Assembly: GCF_000949475.1 (NCBI RefSeq)
Contig: NZ_JRHC01000006.1
Span: 124,001 to 188,000 of the forward strand
DNA length: 64,000 nt
From: Draconibacterium sediminis
GTDB lineage: Bacteria > Bacteroidota > Bacteroidia > Bacteroidales > Prolixibacteraceae
Direction of reading: 5' to 3'
Shown: positions 7,880 to 16,945 of the stretch, piece after piece
How the letters are laid out: every line of letters starts with the position of its first letter
Position numbering within the stretch: the first letter of the stretch is position 1
The notes under the pieces: model-generated
Database searches by the model: none
What the model was told of the DNA's origin: nothing
The model's input: the letters and a program-made list of their open reading frames with translations, nothing else
Translations under genes and position numbers: made by a program

Positions 7880-10549
7880 TCACAGGATTCCCAATTTTTT
7901 CGCCTTTTCCACGGCTTTTATCCGGCTATCTACCTCAAGTTTGAGGTTGATGTTTTTCAGGTGGGTTTTTACAGTGTTCAACGAAATAAACAAATCGTCG
8001 GCAATTTGCTGGTTGGAGTATTCTTTGGCTAATAGTTTAAGTGTATCCCGCTCCCGGGCGCTTAAAACGTTTTCGGAAGAAGATTTTTCCGTATTCTTTT
8101 CATTTTCACATCCCTTTAGTAAAAGGTTAAGATAATCTGTTGAAATTGCATCTAAAGTTTCATCCGACTTAATTGCTTTTTCTTTTTTTACTTCCTTTAG
8201 AATCTTTTCAATTTCAATGCCTTCATTCAAATACAGTCTAACTAATCCTTCCCTCTGGGTTAGAATTAACAATTCTCTGATACTGTTAATGGCATCTTCA
8301 TTTTTCCCTGTCTTTATGAATACTAGTACTTTCATTATTTCCACTTCAGCAAACAACTCTACTATCTTGCTATTCTTTAGTTTCAATGATAGTTCATCAA
8401 GAATTGTATCCGCTTTTTGGTATTTATTAAAAGAAATGAAATAACGAGCACTTGCTATACCATATAGAATTTGTTCAATTGGATTATTATTTGTTGGGTT
8501 ACTTAGTTGTTTGTATAATGAATCAGCTTCATTTTTCATGCCTAATTGGGAAAACAACTTTAGCTTTAAGGCAAATGATAAAACAGCTAAATGATGTCTC
8601 GAATTATTCAAGAGTCTGGTCTTCTGCTTTTCAATAGTTTCCAGAGCTGTCTTTAATTTACCGGCTTTATAATAACTTTCAGCCAATAATAATAATCCAA
8701 CGCCTTTAAATGACATACTCACCAGATTCTGTGATAGTTCATAACCTTTGAATGCATTTTCGATACCTGATGTTATATTTCCCTGTTCGGTATATATAAA
8801 GCCAATTGTTGAATACAATATTGATGAATACAGATTAAATTTAAATCCTTCTGTATACTTTTTCTCTTTATACTTTTCAAGTAGTTCCAGGCATATTTTA
8901 ACTGATTCTTGATATTTCCCTCTATGCTTTGAGAAATATGCAAAATGGAATGTTTGTACAATTTCCAAATATGTGTTATCGATATTCTTTGCATGATCCA
9001 ATCCAGTAAAAAATGAAGATGTGCATTTTTCAAGGTCGAACTGCAATAATTCAGATAATCCCTTTCCATAGTATGCCCAGGAACTCCAAACATTGTCATT
9101 ATCATTTAAATGGTTGACAGATAAATTAGCAAAGTATGTAGCACTTTCTACATCACCCATGTAATCTTTAAGAAGGGTATTGGTTGTATAGAGTCTTCCT
9201 AACAGAACCTTGTTCTTATTTTTGACATTTTCATCATGAACCAAAACATTCAGTTTATCTAAAAACTCTTCAGCTTCATTCAATCTTCCTACAATTATTA
9301 AAGTCCATGCATGCATAACACCGAACTTTAAATTTGAGAAAACCTCTTTCTCAGGAAAAAGATCAGCAAATTTTAAAACTATACCGTATTGAGAAGTTGC
9401 TATCAGGTGATCAATAATTTCATCAATAAGTTCAAGACCTTTTTTAATATTTCCTGCTTTAAGCGTATGCTCAATTGCCAATAATGCAAAATCATTTTGT
9501 TCAAACCAGGTTCCGGCATTTTGATGCAAGCTTTGAATACGTTTTTTATAGTATTGGTTCAGCCTCTGCATTAATAAATCAGCAAATAGATGATGATATC
9601 TGTACCATTTTCTCTCATTATCCAAAGGAATTAGAAACATGTTTCCTTTTTCAAGTATTTCAAGTAATTGCTGACTATTATCTTTCCCGAGAACCGCATC
9701 ACAAAGCGATCCTGACAAACGATCAAATATAGATGTACAAAGAAGAAATTCCCGCATTTCATCATTTTGAATAATTAGAATCTCTTCCATAAGGTAATCC
9801 ATAATATACTTATTGTTACCTGCTAGCTGTTCTATGTATTCAGAAATATTATCTTGTCCTTTAAATGTCAAAGACACCAACTGTAATCCGGCAATCCATC
9901 CTTCCGTTTTTCTTTTAAGTAAGTCAATATCTTTATCGCTTAAACTCAATTTAAGTTTTCGGTTAAATAGCTCCCCAATATCGTTCTTCGTGAAACTTAA
10001 TTCTGCTGATCTTATTTCAACGATTTCATTCTGACTTCTGATTCTGGAAAGAGGTATTTGAGGATCTTGTCGGGTAATAATCACAAAATGAATGTTTTTA
10101 GGGCTATTTTCCAGCAAGAAAAGTAGAATATCTGAAATTTGCTGATTATTAATTAAATGAAAATCATCCAACACTATTAGAATATCTTCTTCGATTGGCA
10201 AGAGTTCATTAATAAATGACTCAACGATATAGCTTATTTTAATGGTGTCTGATGATTTAAGTAATTCCAAGGAGTTATCACCAATACTATTATTTAGGTT
10301 TCGAATACTATTAAATAAATATTTTAAAAATACTACTTGATCATTATCCCGCTCATCTAAGGAATACCATGCAGTTTGAAAGTTATGTTTATTAATCCAA
10401 TTACTAACAAGTGTTGTTTTTCCATAACCGGCTGTGGCGGAAACAAGAATGAGTCTTCGGGTTAATCCTTCATCTAGTTTTTCAAACAAGGCAGATCGGT
10501 GAACAACATTCTCTTTGGGTTGCGGAATATGTAGTTTAGTTAGTAGCAT
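7880..10549 (-). CDS. MalT-like STAND/LuxR transcriptional regulator B
   Basis: 889 residues, close to the roughly 900 usual for MalT-type regulators. The N-terminal NTPase domain has Walker A 'TAGYGKTT' (residues 39-46) and Walker B 'ILIVLDDFHLI' near residue 125. 'EGWIAGLQL' and 'YHHLFADLL' mark the STAND arm and winged-helix parts. Residues about 350-820 are helical TPR-like repeats forming the sensor region. The last 61 residues are a LuxR/GerE helix-turn-helix ('LSARERDTLKLLAKEYSN' followed by 'QQIADDLFISLNTVKTHL'). STAND regulators oligomerise on ATP and inducer binding and activate promoters. The gene follows its paralogue by 15 bases and precedes operator copy 2 by 23 bases. N- and C-termini are nearly identical to the paralogue, the middle diverged. 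Confidence 0.92.
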   Translation of the reverse strand: MLLTKLHIPQPKENVVHRSALFEKLDEGLTRRLILVSATAGYGKTTLVSNWINKHNFQTAWYSLDERDNDQVVFLKYLFNSIRNLNNSIGDNSLELLKSSDTIKISYIVESFINELLPIEEDILIVLDDFHLINNQQISDILLFLLENSPKNIHFVIITRQDPQIPLSRIRSQNEIVEIRSAELSFTKNDIGELFNRKLKLSLSDKDIDLLKRKTEGWIAGLQLVSLTFKGQDNISEYIEQLAGNNKYIMDYLMEEILIIQNDEMREFLLCTSIFDRLSGSLCDAVLGKDNSQQLLEILEKGNMFLIPLDNERKWYRYHHLFADLLMQRLNQYYKKRIQSLHQNAGTWFEQNDFALLAIEHTLKAGNIKKGLELIDEIIDHLIATSQYGIVLKFADLFPEKEVFSNLKFGVMHAWTLIIVGRLNEAEEFLDKLNVLVHDENVKNKNKVLLGRLYTTNTLLKDYMGDVESATYFANLSVNHLNDNDNVWSSWAYYGKGLSELLQFDLEKCTSSFFTGLDHAKNIDNTYLEIVQTFHFAYFSKHRGKYQESVKICLELLEKYKEKKYTEGFKFNLYSSILYSTIGFIYTEQGNITSGIENAFKGYELSQNLVSMSFKGVGLLLLAESYYKAGKLKTALETIEKQKTRLLNNSRHHLAVLSFALKLKLFSQLGMKNEADSLYKQLSNPTNNNPIEQILYGIASARYFISFNKYQKADTILDELSLKLKNSKIVELFAEVEIMKVLVFIKTGKNEDAINSIRELLILTQREGLVRLYLNEGIEIEKILKEVKKEKAIKSDETLDAISTDYLNLLLKGCENEKNTEKSSSENVLSARERDTLKLLAKEYSNQQIADDLFISLNTVKTHLKNINLKLEVDSRIKAVEKAKKLGIL

Positions 10550-10564
10550 ATTTGAATATCTGAA

Positions 10565-13234
10565 TTAGACAATCCCAAGTTCTTTCGCCTTTTCTACAGC
10601 TTTTGTTCTACTATCCACTTCGAGTTTGAGATTAATGTTTTTCAAGTGGCTTTTTACGGTATTCAAAGAAATAAACAAATCGTCGGCAATTTGCTGGTTG
10701 GAGTATTCTTTGGCTAATAGTTTAAGTGTATCTAATTCACGGGCACTTAAAACATTTTCCGTTGCAGCTTTACTTGTTTTCTTTTCATTTTCAAAAGCTT
10801 CAATAAGAACATTCAAATAGCTGGAAGACACTGCATCTAGTTTTTCTGTCGAACTAACTTTCTTTCTTTGTCCTATTTCCCTTAATAAGGACTCAATTTC
10901 TGCCCCTTCATTGATATAAATTCTATTAAAATGATCAGATTGGGTACATTTTAAACAATTCAAAACAGAAATTATAGCCTCTTCCCTTTTATTTGCAAGC
11001 AATAACGATTTTGCCATTAAGAGTTTTACTTCTGCTAATAATTCAAAAGCGTCATGACTTTTCAACCCCTTCTTTAGGTCGGTTAGCAACAAGATGGATT
11101 CGCTATAATTTTTCTGTGAGATACTATAACGAGCAATGGCTACATTATAAAAATAGTTCTCAAAATTGTGGTTTTTAGTTGTTTCCTTTCTACGGTTAAG
11201 GATTGTGAGAGCCTTTTCGTCTTCACCAAGCAAAATCAGCAAATTGCATTTTAAGGAATTGGCCAAAACATAAAGCCATTGCGCAATATCCTGATTAACG
11301 ATCTTTTCAAGCTCTTCAATTAACGACAAAGCTTTATTGAATTCTCCAGACTTGTAATATGTCTCTGCCAGCAATAAAGCATTGTAAGCTTGAAACGACA
11401 GACTTAAAACTCCTCTTGAAAGATTATAACCTTTACGGGCATTTTTAATTCCTTCCTCAGTTTTTCCCTGCTCGGCCTGAATATATCCAATTATGGAATA
11501 AAGTATTGACGATAACAGGCCAATCCGGTATTCTTCGATTTTTGAATCGGCATTAAATGTTTCAAGAAGATTATTACATAGTTCGAGTGATTTAGTATAC
11601 TCCCCTTTTACTTTTAATACATACGCAGTTTTAGAGGTTGCTATTAAATTCAGGTACAGGTTATCTACTTTTTGAGCCTTTTCTCTTGCAATTTTAAATG
11701 AGCTGATGCTTTTGTTCAATTCAAACCGAAGCAAATTCGATTCTCCGTATGAAATATGAGCCCACGAATTCCATAAAACATCATTTGTTTCAATATTTTC
11801 AATAGCAAGTTTTGAGTACCTGAATGCGGCTTCAACATCGCCCGAAAAGACTTTTAAAAGGTTATACGTTTCATACAATCTTCCCAACAGTTTATTCCTG
11901 GCGCCGTTAGATTTATCGGTTTTTATACTGGTTTGTAATTTATCCAGAAATACCTCGGCTACATCTAATTTACCCATTATAATGAGTACCCAGGCGTAGG
12001 CAATCCCAAATTTACCACTTGAGATAATTTCATTTTCATTCAGGTGCTGTGTAAATTTCAGAATAATTGTATACTGCGATGTTTCCCATAAACTATCAAC
12101 TTCGTTATCAATTAATTGCAGTGCCTTTTCAGAACTTCCGGCTTTTAGTGTATGCTCAATGGCAAATAAGGAAAATCCTTTTGCTTCATACCATAAGCCA
12201 GCTTTTTTATGCAATTCTGGTATTTGTTCTTTATGCTTGATTTGCAGTCGTTGTTTTAATAAATCGCCAAAAAGATGATGGTAACGAAACCACTTGCGTT
12301 CATCATCGAGCGGAACAATAAACATGTTACATTTTTCAAGCGATTCAAGTAATTGCTGGCTATTGTTTTTGTCGAGTATTGCATCGCATAGCGAGCCTGA
12401 GAATTGATCCAGTACCGAGGTTTTTAACAGAAAGTCTCGCGTCTCATTATCCAGTGTATTCAGGACTTCCTCAATCAGGTAATCCATAATATACCTGCTG
12501 TCTCCGGCAATACTTTTCAGGTATTCCGAAATATTATCTTTATTCTGAAGTGTAATTGCAGTTAATTGTAACCCGGCAATCCAACCTTCGGTTTTTAGTT
12601 CTACAAGGCTAATGTCATTCCGGGTAAGCCCGAGCTTTAATTTCCGGTTAAAAAAATCGGTAATATCGTGCTCGTTAAAGCTTAAATCAGCAGACCGAAT
12701 TTCCATAAGTTCATTCTGACTTCTCAGCCGTGCCAATGAAATTGGAGGATCAGAGCGAGTTAACAGCGCAATTTTAAAGTTTTGAGGTTTGTACTCAATG
12801 ATAAAACTTAAGGTCTTAAATATCTCTGAGCGGTTAATTAAATGTAAGTCGTCAATAACAAGCAGAAACTCTTTTTCAACAGAAAGTATGTCATTTATAA
12901 GCAGTTCGATAATATACTTTATTTCTGCAGTGCCCGGAGATTTTAATAAATTAAGTGATTTGCCCCCAATGTTTTCATTAACTGTTTGGATGCTGTTAAT
13001 CATTAAGCTCAGAAATTCAAAGGGATCATTATCGCGGCTATCCACCGAGTACCAGGCAGTTGGTATTTTGTTTTGAATTATCCAATCGCTAACAAGCGTA
13101 GTTTTTCCATAACCTGCTGTGGCGGAAACAAGAATTAATCTACGGTTCAATCCTTCATTTAATTTTTCAAATAAAGCTGATCGGTGAACCACATGCTCTT
13201 TGGGTTGCGGAATATGTAGTTTAGTTAGTAGCAT
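10565..13234 (-). CDS. MalT-like STAND/LuxR transcriptional regulator A
   Basis: 889 residues, exactly the length of its downstream paralogue. Walker A is 'TAGYGKTT' (39-46), Walker B 'EFLLVIDDLHLI' near residue 125, then 'EGWIAGLQL', a TPR-like middle, and a C-terminal GerE helix-turn-helix with recognition segment 'QQIADDLFISLNTVKSHL'. The first about 50 and last about 60 residues differ from the paralogue at only a few positions, whereas the sensor region is clearly diverged. The two proteins should therefore recognise the same DNA but different signals. The gene lies 106 bases downstream of the Ntn-hydrolase gene, and a weak promoter may lie in that gap. No operator array is present upstream of it. 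Confidence 0.92.
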   Translation of the reverse strand: MLLTKLHIPQPKEHVVHRSALFEKLNEGLNRRLILVSATAGYGKTTLVSDWIIQNKIPTAWYSVDSRDNDPFEFLSLMINSIQTVNENIGGKSLNLLKSPGTAEIKYIIELLINDILSVEKEFLLVIDDLHLINRSEIFKTLSFIIEYKPQNFKIALLTRSDPPISLARLRSQNELMEIRSADLSFNEHDITDFFNRKLKLGLTRNDISLVELKTEGWIAGLQLTAITLQNKDNISEYLKSIAGDSRYIMDYLIEEVLNTLDNETRDFLLKTSVLDQFSGSLCDAILDKNNSQQLLESLEKCNMFIVPLDDERKWFRYHHLFGDLLKQRLQIKHKEQIPELHKKAGLWYEAKGFSLFAIEHTLKAGSSEKALQLIDNEVDSLWETSQYTIILKFTQHLNENEIISSGKFGIAYAWVLIIMGKLDVAEVFLDKLQTSIKTDKSNGARNKLLGRLYETYNLLKVFSGDVEAAFRYSKLAIENIETNDVLWNSWAHISYGESNLLRFELNKSISSFKIAREKAQKVDNLYLNLIATSKTAYVLKVKGEYTKSLELCNNLLETFNADSKIEEYRIGLLSSILYSIIGYIQAEQGKTEEGIKNARKGYNLSRGVLSLSFQAYNALLLAETYYKSGEFNKALSLIEELEKIVNQDIAQWLYVLANSLKCNLLILLGEDEKALTILNRRKETTKNHNFENYFYNVAIARYSISQKNYSESILLLTDLKKGLKSHDAFELLAEVKLLMAKSLLLANKREEAIISVLNCLKCTQSDHFNRIYINEGAEIESLLREIGQRKKVSSTEKLDAVSSSYLNVLIEAFENEKKTSKAATENVLSARELDTLKLLAKEYSNQQIADDLFISLNTVKSHLKNINLKLEVDSRTKAVEKAKELGIV

Positions 13235-13272
13235 TCTTGATTAATATAAAATAAATACCGACTATTAAAAAT

Positions 13273-13280
13273 TAAAGATA
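13273..13280 (-). promoter_or_regulatory. Possible -7 box for the regulator pair
   Basis: On the minus strand the octamer TATCTTTA matches TAnnTTTG except in the last base. It lies about 40 bases upstream of the ATG at 13234, in the 106-base gap after the Ntn-hydrolase gene. No operator half-site is nearby and no well-spaced -33 element is seen, so this is only a candidate for independent expression of the regulators. Confidence 0.25.
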
Positions 13281-13340
13281 CTACTTCCATAAAAAAATTG
13301 AAAACTGATCAAAACTCACAATTGCAAATAATTAACACTA

Positions 13341-14333
13341 TTACGAATTCCATTTTTTTATGGAACTGTCATAACTGGCTATTTCCTCTTTTCCAAGAAT
13401 ACTATTAATGAACTCGGACTTATCACAGATTGAATTTATTATTTCGCTATTAATAGCGTGGTTATATATCACCCAATTATTTTTAACATTCGGGTTTTTA
13501 TTAATGTCAATCGTTCTACTTGTGTAATAAGTAAAATCATAATCTTTTACATTCATTGTTCTTACTTTTTTACTTGAGTTAGTTATGTAATAGATTTTCA
13601 TGTTTTTAATGTCATAAACTATCTTCCATTGCGTGTTATTACTCACTGCATCAAGAATCGAAAAACTATAGTCTATTTCATTCTGCCCTTCATATTTTTC
13701 AACTAATTCCTTGGCGATATTGTATCTCTCCAATGAATTCGCCACATCAGTTGGGTAATTATTTTTACCGATATCTTTAATATGCTCATTTTGATTCAAT
13801 GAATTTTCAATTGTGTTATTTGATAAGACTCCATCTAAGCGTGGATTATTTTTATACACAAGCATCTTTCCATTAATAAATTCAAATATAGCGCTGTCTC
13901 CATTTCTATCCATTGTATTAAAATGAATGGGGAATTTAAAATCTACATTAGAAATTCGCACCTCTGTGCAGGATTTTATTATTTCATTAACGGATTTACA
14001 CGAATCAAGCATATACTGAATCCACTGGTGAGAAATTAAAGCAGGTCTTTCATCAGGTTGCTCATAAACTGATTCTTCCAAAAACAGGTGTTCCACAACC
14101 AAGCCTTTTTCATTCATCCCGCCATGTGGAATATCCTTACTTATCTGATTAAAAGTAATACTTCCAAACTTTGACCTCCAAACCGCAGGAGTTTCGTTAC
14201 ATTTTCGACTAATATAAGCTGTCTTTTTTACCTCGCGAGGATTAATAAATACTGTCCCAATGTCAGTTTCTACATCCAAATTTCGGCCAAATATTAATTC
14301 TGAATCGGTTTTAATTGTGAAGCTTGTACACAT
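13341..14333 (-). CDS. Linear amide C-N hydrolase (choloylglycine hydrolase family)
   Basis: 330 residues starting Met-Cys, so removal of Met exposes Cys2 as the N-terminal nucleophile of an Ntn hydrolase. 'FGRNLD' gives Arg17 and Asp20, the positions expected near the nucleophile. 'HGGMNEKGLVVEHLFL', 'HFNTMDRNGDSAIFEF' and 'LSNNTIENSL' (a conserved Asn) follow in the family order. Relatives cleave conjugated bile salts, penicillin V or N-acyl homoserine lactones; the substrate here cannot be told. There is no signal peptide, so it would act in the cytoplasm. It is the last gene of the seven-gene operon, 42 bases after an exported alpha/beta hydrolase gene. Confidence 0.88.
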   Translation of the reverse strand: MCTSFTIKTDSELIFGRNLDVETDIGTVFINPREVKKTAYISRKCNETPAVWRSKFGSITFNQISKDIPHGGMNEKGLVVEHLFLEESVYEQPDERPALISHQWIQYMLDSCKSVNEIIKSCTEVRISNVDFKFPIHFNTMDRNGDSAIFEFINGKMLVYKNNPRLDGVLSNNTIENSLNQNEHIKDIGKNNYPTDVANSLERYNIAKELVEKYEGQNEIDYSFSILDAVSNNTQWKIVYDIKNMKIYYITNSSKKVRTMNVKDYDFTYYTSRTIDINKNPNVKNNWVIYNHAINSEIINSICDKSEFINSILGKEEIASYDSSIKKWNS

Positions 14334-14375
14334 ACATAAAGCATTTTTATTAATAAATATTGGTTGCTTTCAAAA

Positions 14376-15314
14376 CTACGAAGGGTTTGTTTTCCTTTTA
14401 TTTTTTATTAAAAATTGAATTATCTCCTGTTCAAACCTCTCTAGAATAGTACAATTGAAAAGAACGTGTCCCATTTTAGGAATAAGTACCAACTTAGAAT
14501 TGGGTATACACGCTGCAGTTTGAATTCCTCCGAATTTGTGCACAAGATAATCTTCTTCGCCATGAATAATTAGCGCCGGTATTTTTACCTCTTGTAGTTG
14601 TTCTGTTCTGTCGGTAAGATTTGCCTGTGCTTTAACATGCGAGTCACCAATAGCCCCAATAATATCCTGACGATCATACAGGTTTTTGGTGTATTCAACA
14701 GCCAGTTTTTTATCAAACTCGGCAGTTCCATTCAAGTATTTCCATACTTTCAGAAAACCTTGCAGGTCATTATTAAAATTATTGGTCGGATTGTTTTCCA
14801 TAAATATTTCCCAAGTTTTAGGTGGTGGCGGTGGGATATTACCGGAATTTGTTGAAGCTGAAGCTGAAGTCATGGAAATAATCCTGTCGGGATAATGAAT
14901 TGCCAATAGCTGAACTATAAAACCACCCATCGAATGACCTACAACATGTGCCTTTGTAACCGAAAGCGAATCCAATATTGTTATGGCATCTTTGGTAAGT
15001 TGCATAACGTCAAAGGGATTTTTTTCGTAATCAACTTTCGTTGAATAACCAAAATCGCGATGGTCGTATTTTATCACACAAAAGTTTCTGTTGGCGAGGT
15101 TTTTGCAAAGCTTATCCGACCAAAATGATGAATTAGCGCCGGCTCCTGAAATAAATAGAATGGCTTCGTTCGAGTCATCACCGTAGGTTTCCACCCATAA
15201 TCTCAGGTTTGGTTCAATTTGTATAAATCCCGTTTGCTTTTTCATCCCATAGCTATTTGAATAAAACGAAAATGTCAATATTAAAAATGCAATGATGCAA
15301 TTCGCTTGTTTCAC
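14376..15314 (-). CDS. Exported alpha/beta hydrolase
   Basis: 312 residues with a signal peptide (residues 1-23, ending 'SNSYG'). 'ILFISGAGANSSFW' is the oxyanion region, 'YDHRDFGYST' follows strand beta-4, 'VVGHSMGGF' holds the nucleophile Ser128, and 'PKMGHVLF' near residue 285 gives the catalytic His. The start codon is GTG at 15314, which overlaps the stop of the preceding hydrolase gene (GTGA). That overlap and the complete signal peptide favour GTG over the ATG at residue 24. It is probably periplasmic and could be an esterase, lactonase or haloperoxidase-like enzyme; the substrate is unknown. Confidence 0.85.
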   Translation of the reverse strand: MKQANCIIAFLILTFSFYSNSYGMKKQTGFIQIEPNLRLWVETYGDDSNEAILFISGAGANSSFWSDKLCKNLANRNFCVIKYDHRDFGYSTKVDYEKNPFDVMQLTKDAITILDSLSVTKAHVVGHSMGGFIVQLLAIHYPDRIISMTSASASTNSGNIPPPPPKTWEIFMENNPTNNFNNDLQGFLKVWKYLNGTAEFDKKLAVEYTKNLYDRQDIIGAIGDSHVKAQANLTDRTEQLQEVKIPALIIHGEEDYLVHKFGGIQTAACIPNSKLVLIPKMGHVLFNCTILERFEQEIIQFLIKNKRKTNPS

Positions 15315-16066
15315 ATTTTTTTAGCTATAAATTCACTTGCAATTTTGAAAAATTCTTCATGATTCGAGAACATAGCCGGATGATTGCCTTTCTCAAAAAT
15401 ATGAATCTTAAGAGCTGTATTTTTGTCCTTTAATCCCTCGAAAATCTTATCCAGATGATTACAATATTCATCTTCCAAACTTCCTGTGAGCAATGTTGGC
15501 ACATCAAGTTCCGAAATCGATTTATGGAAAAAAGAGTTACCGGTTTTTGCAAATTCGATGTTTACATTGGTGTCCATATCAACCACTTTTTCCCAATCCG
15601 TTCCGTGCATATCTTTCCAGAAAAACTGAGCTTCTTCAATCTTTTTGTCTCTTTCTCTGTCTTCTCTTATGGTTTTTACAAAGGTTTCTAAAGATGATTC
15701 TCCTTCAAAACTATCAGCTACCAAAAATTTGACTTTATCCGGATGTTCGAGCGCCAGGTTAATCCCAACCAATGCCCCGCCGCTGGTGCCAATTACATTT
15801 ACATTTTTTAGATTTAATTCCTCCAGCAAGGCGTTTGACACCTTTGAATTGTAATACCAGAAATCCGTTTCAAACTTCTCCAACCGGGAAGATTTACCGT
15901 GCCCCGGAAAATCAAAAAGTATTACTTTGTAATTATCAGCATATAGTTTTATTATGGGATGAAACATGCGGGATGAAACACTATTTCCATGAATCAATAA
16001 AAGTGGCTCACCTTCTCCAAAAATTTCATAAAAAACTTTACCATTTTCAAATTTATAGAAAGGCAT
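15311..16066 (-). CDS. Cytoplasmic alpha/beta hydrolase
   Basis: 251 residues without a signal peptide. 'PLLLIHGNSVSSRMF' (residues 21-35) is the oxyanion loop and 'FDFPGHGKSSR' follows. 'VIGTSGGALVG' places the nucleophile at Ser95. The conserved C-terminal His is in 'EKGNHPAMF'. The cap region is short. It overlaps the next gene by four bases, so the two hydrolases are translationally coupled and may act in sequence on either side of the inner membrane. It lies 45 bases after the LCM-type methyltransferase gene. The substrate is unknown. Confidence 0.87.
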   Translation of the reverse strand: MPFYKFENGKVFYEIFGEGEPLLLIHGNSVSSRMFHPIIKLYADNYKVILFDFPGHGKSSRLEKFETDFWYYNSKVSNALLEELNLKNVNVIGTSGGALVGINLALEHPDKVKFLVADSFEGESSLETFVKTIREDRERDKKIEEAQFFWKDMHGTDWEKVVDMDTNVNIEFAKTGNSFFHKSISELDVPTLLTGSLEDEYCNHLDKIFEGLKDKNTALKIHIFEKGNHPAMFSNHEEFFKIASEFIAKKM

Positions 16067-16111
16067 ACTTAGAATTATTTAATGAATTGATTTTTGAGTC
16101 AAGATTTAAAA

Positions 16112-16942
16112 TTAATTGCTTTTAAGTTTATAATGAACTGTCCATTGTATTTTCCTGAAAGCATCTTTATTTCTAAAAAAAATCCTAAATGGAATGTTGG
16201 CTTCTTCTTCATCAAGGTACGACCAGTCCTTAATATACTTGTAATTCGTATCCCATGTTTCAATTTCATTACTATCGGTAATCCCAAATTTGAATAACGT
16301 TTCTTCCCCAAGTTTGAGCTCTTTTTTCATTTTTATGGCCATCATTTTTCCGCGCCACCCAGCAAGCCATTTCGTGTTAAAGACTTCGAAAACAACTTCC
16401 GGATTGGTAAACTTTCTTTGAAGTTCGCCAAACAGAGCTTTCACATCAGCCAATTCACAATACATGAAAACTCCTTCTGCCATCAAAAAAACGTGTTCTC
16501 TGTCTATTTCGTTTATCCAGTCGAATTCGAAAACCGACTGAGAAAATTGGCTGTAACGTTTAGTTGGCGCAATAATATTTTCTTTGATGTTAATAATATC
16601 AGGGAGATCCAGGTCGTAAAAAAGGATTTTCCCATTATCGATTCTTTTGAACCGGTTATCCATTCCGCACCCAATATTTACAATCGCAGCATCAGGATGT
16701 TTTTCAATAAAACTTTTAGCAAATAAATCATACTGCCGGGCACGAAGTGCGATGTGAGTGACCAGACTCTTTTTAATTTGGTTTGAGTTAAATCCCGGAA
16801 GTCCGGTTATCTCCTTTAACGCCTCCAATGTGTCTAAAGAATTCCTGTCATTTAATATGGAATGCCTGGAGTTTGCATCTAAAGCATGACATTGCAATGT
16901 TAGAAATGCGGTTTGAGAAATTTGTCCGATTTTTGCAGTCAT
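16112..16942 (-). CDS. Leucine-carboxyl-methyltransferase-like O-methyltransferase
   Basis: 276 residues of the COG3315/LCM group of SAM methyltransferases. 'AAIVNIGCGMDNRFKRID' (about residues 85-102) is the unusual motif I with GCGMDNR, 'LFYDLDLPDII' is the acidic strand, and 'VFLMAEGVFMYCELADVKALF' is the family's post-motif. Relatives methylate carboxyl or hydroxyl groups, including in polyketide pathways. The acceptor here is unknown. It is soluble and cytoplasmic. It is the fourth gene of the seven-gene operon, 3 bases after the membrane-anchored hydrolase gene. Confidence 0.85.
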   Translation of the reverse strand: MTAKIGQISQTAFLTLQCHALDANSRHSILNDRNSLDTLEALKEITGLPGFNSNQIKKSLVTHIALRARQYDLFAKSFIEKHPDAAIVNIGCGMDNRFKRIDNGKILFYDLDLPDIINIKENIIAPTKRYSQFSQSVFEFDWINEIDREHVFLMAEGVFMYCELADVKALFGELQRKFTNPEVVFEVFNTKWLAGWRGKMMAIKMKKELKLGEETLFKFGITDSNEIETWDTNYKYIKDWSYLDEEEANIPFRIFFRNKDAFRKIQWTVHYKLKSN

Positions 16943-16945
16943 TTT

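Noticed and set aside
7770-7883. Upstream extension of the 70-residue protein to an ATG at 7883
   Set aside because: It would code through the operator array and promoter box and lacks any resemblance to the family core, which starts at 7769.
7880-13234. Assembly duplication of one regulator gene
   Set aside because: Only the two ends are near-identical; the long central part differs throughout, so these are two real genes.
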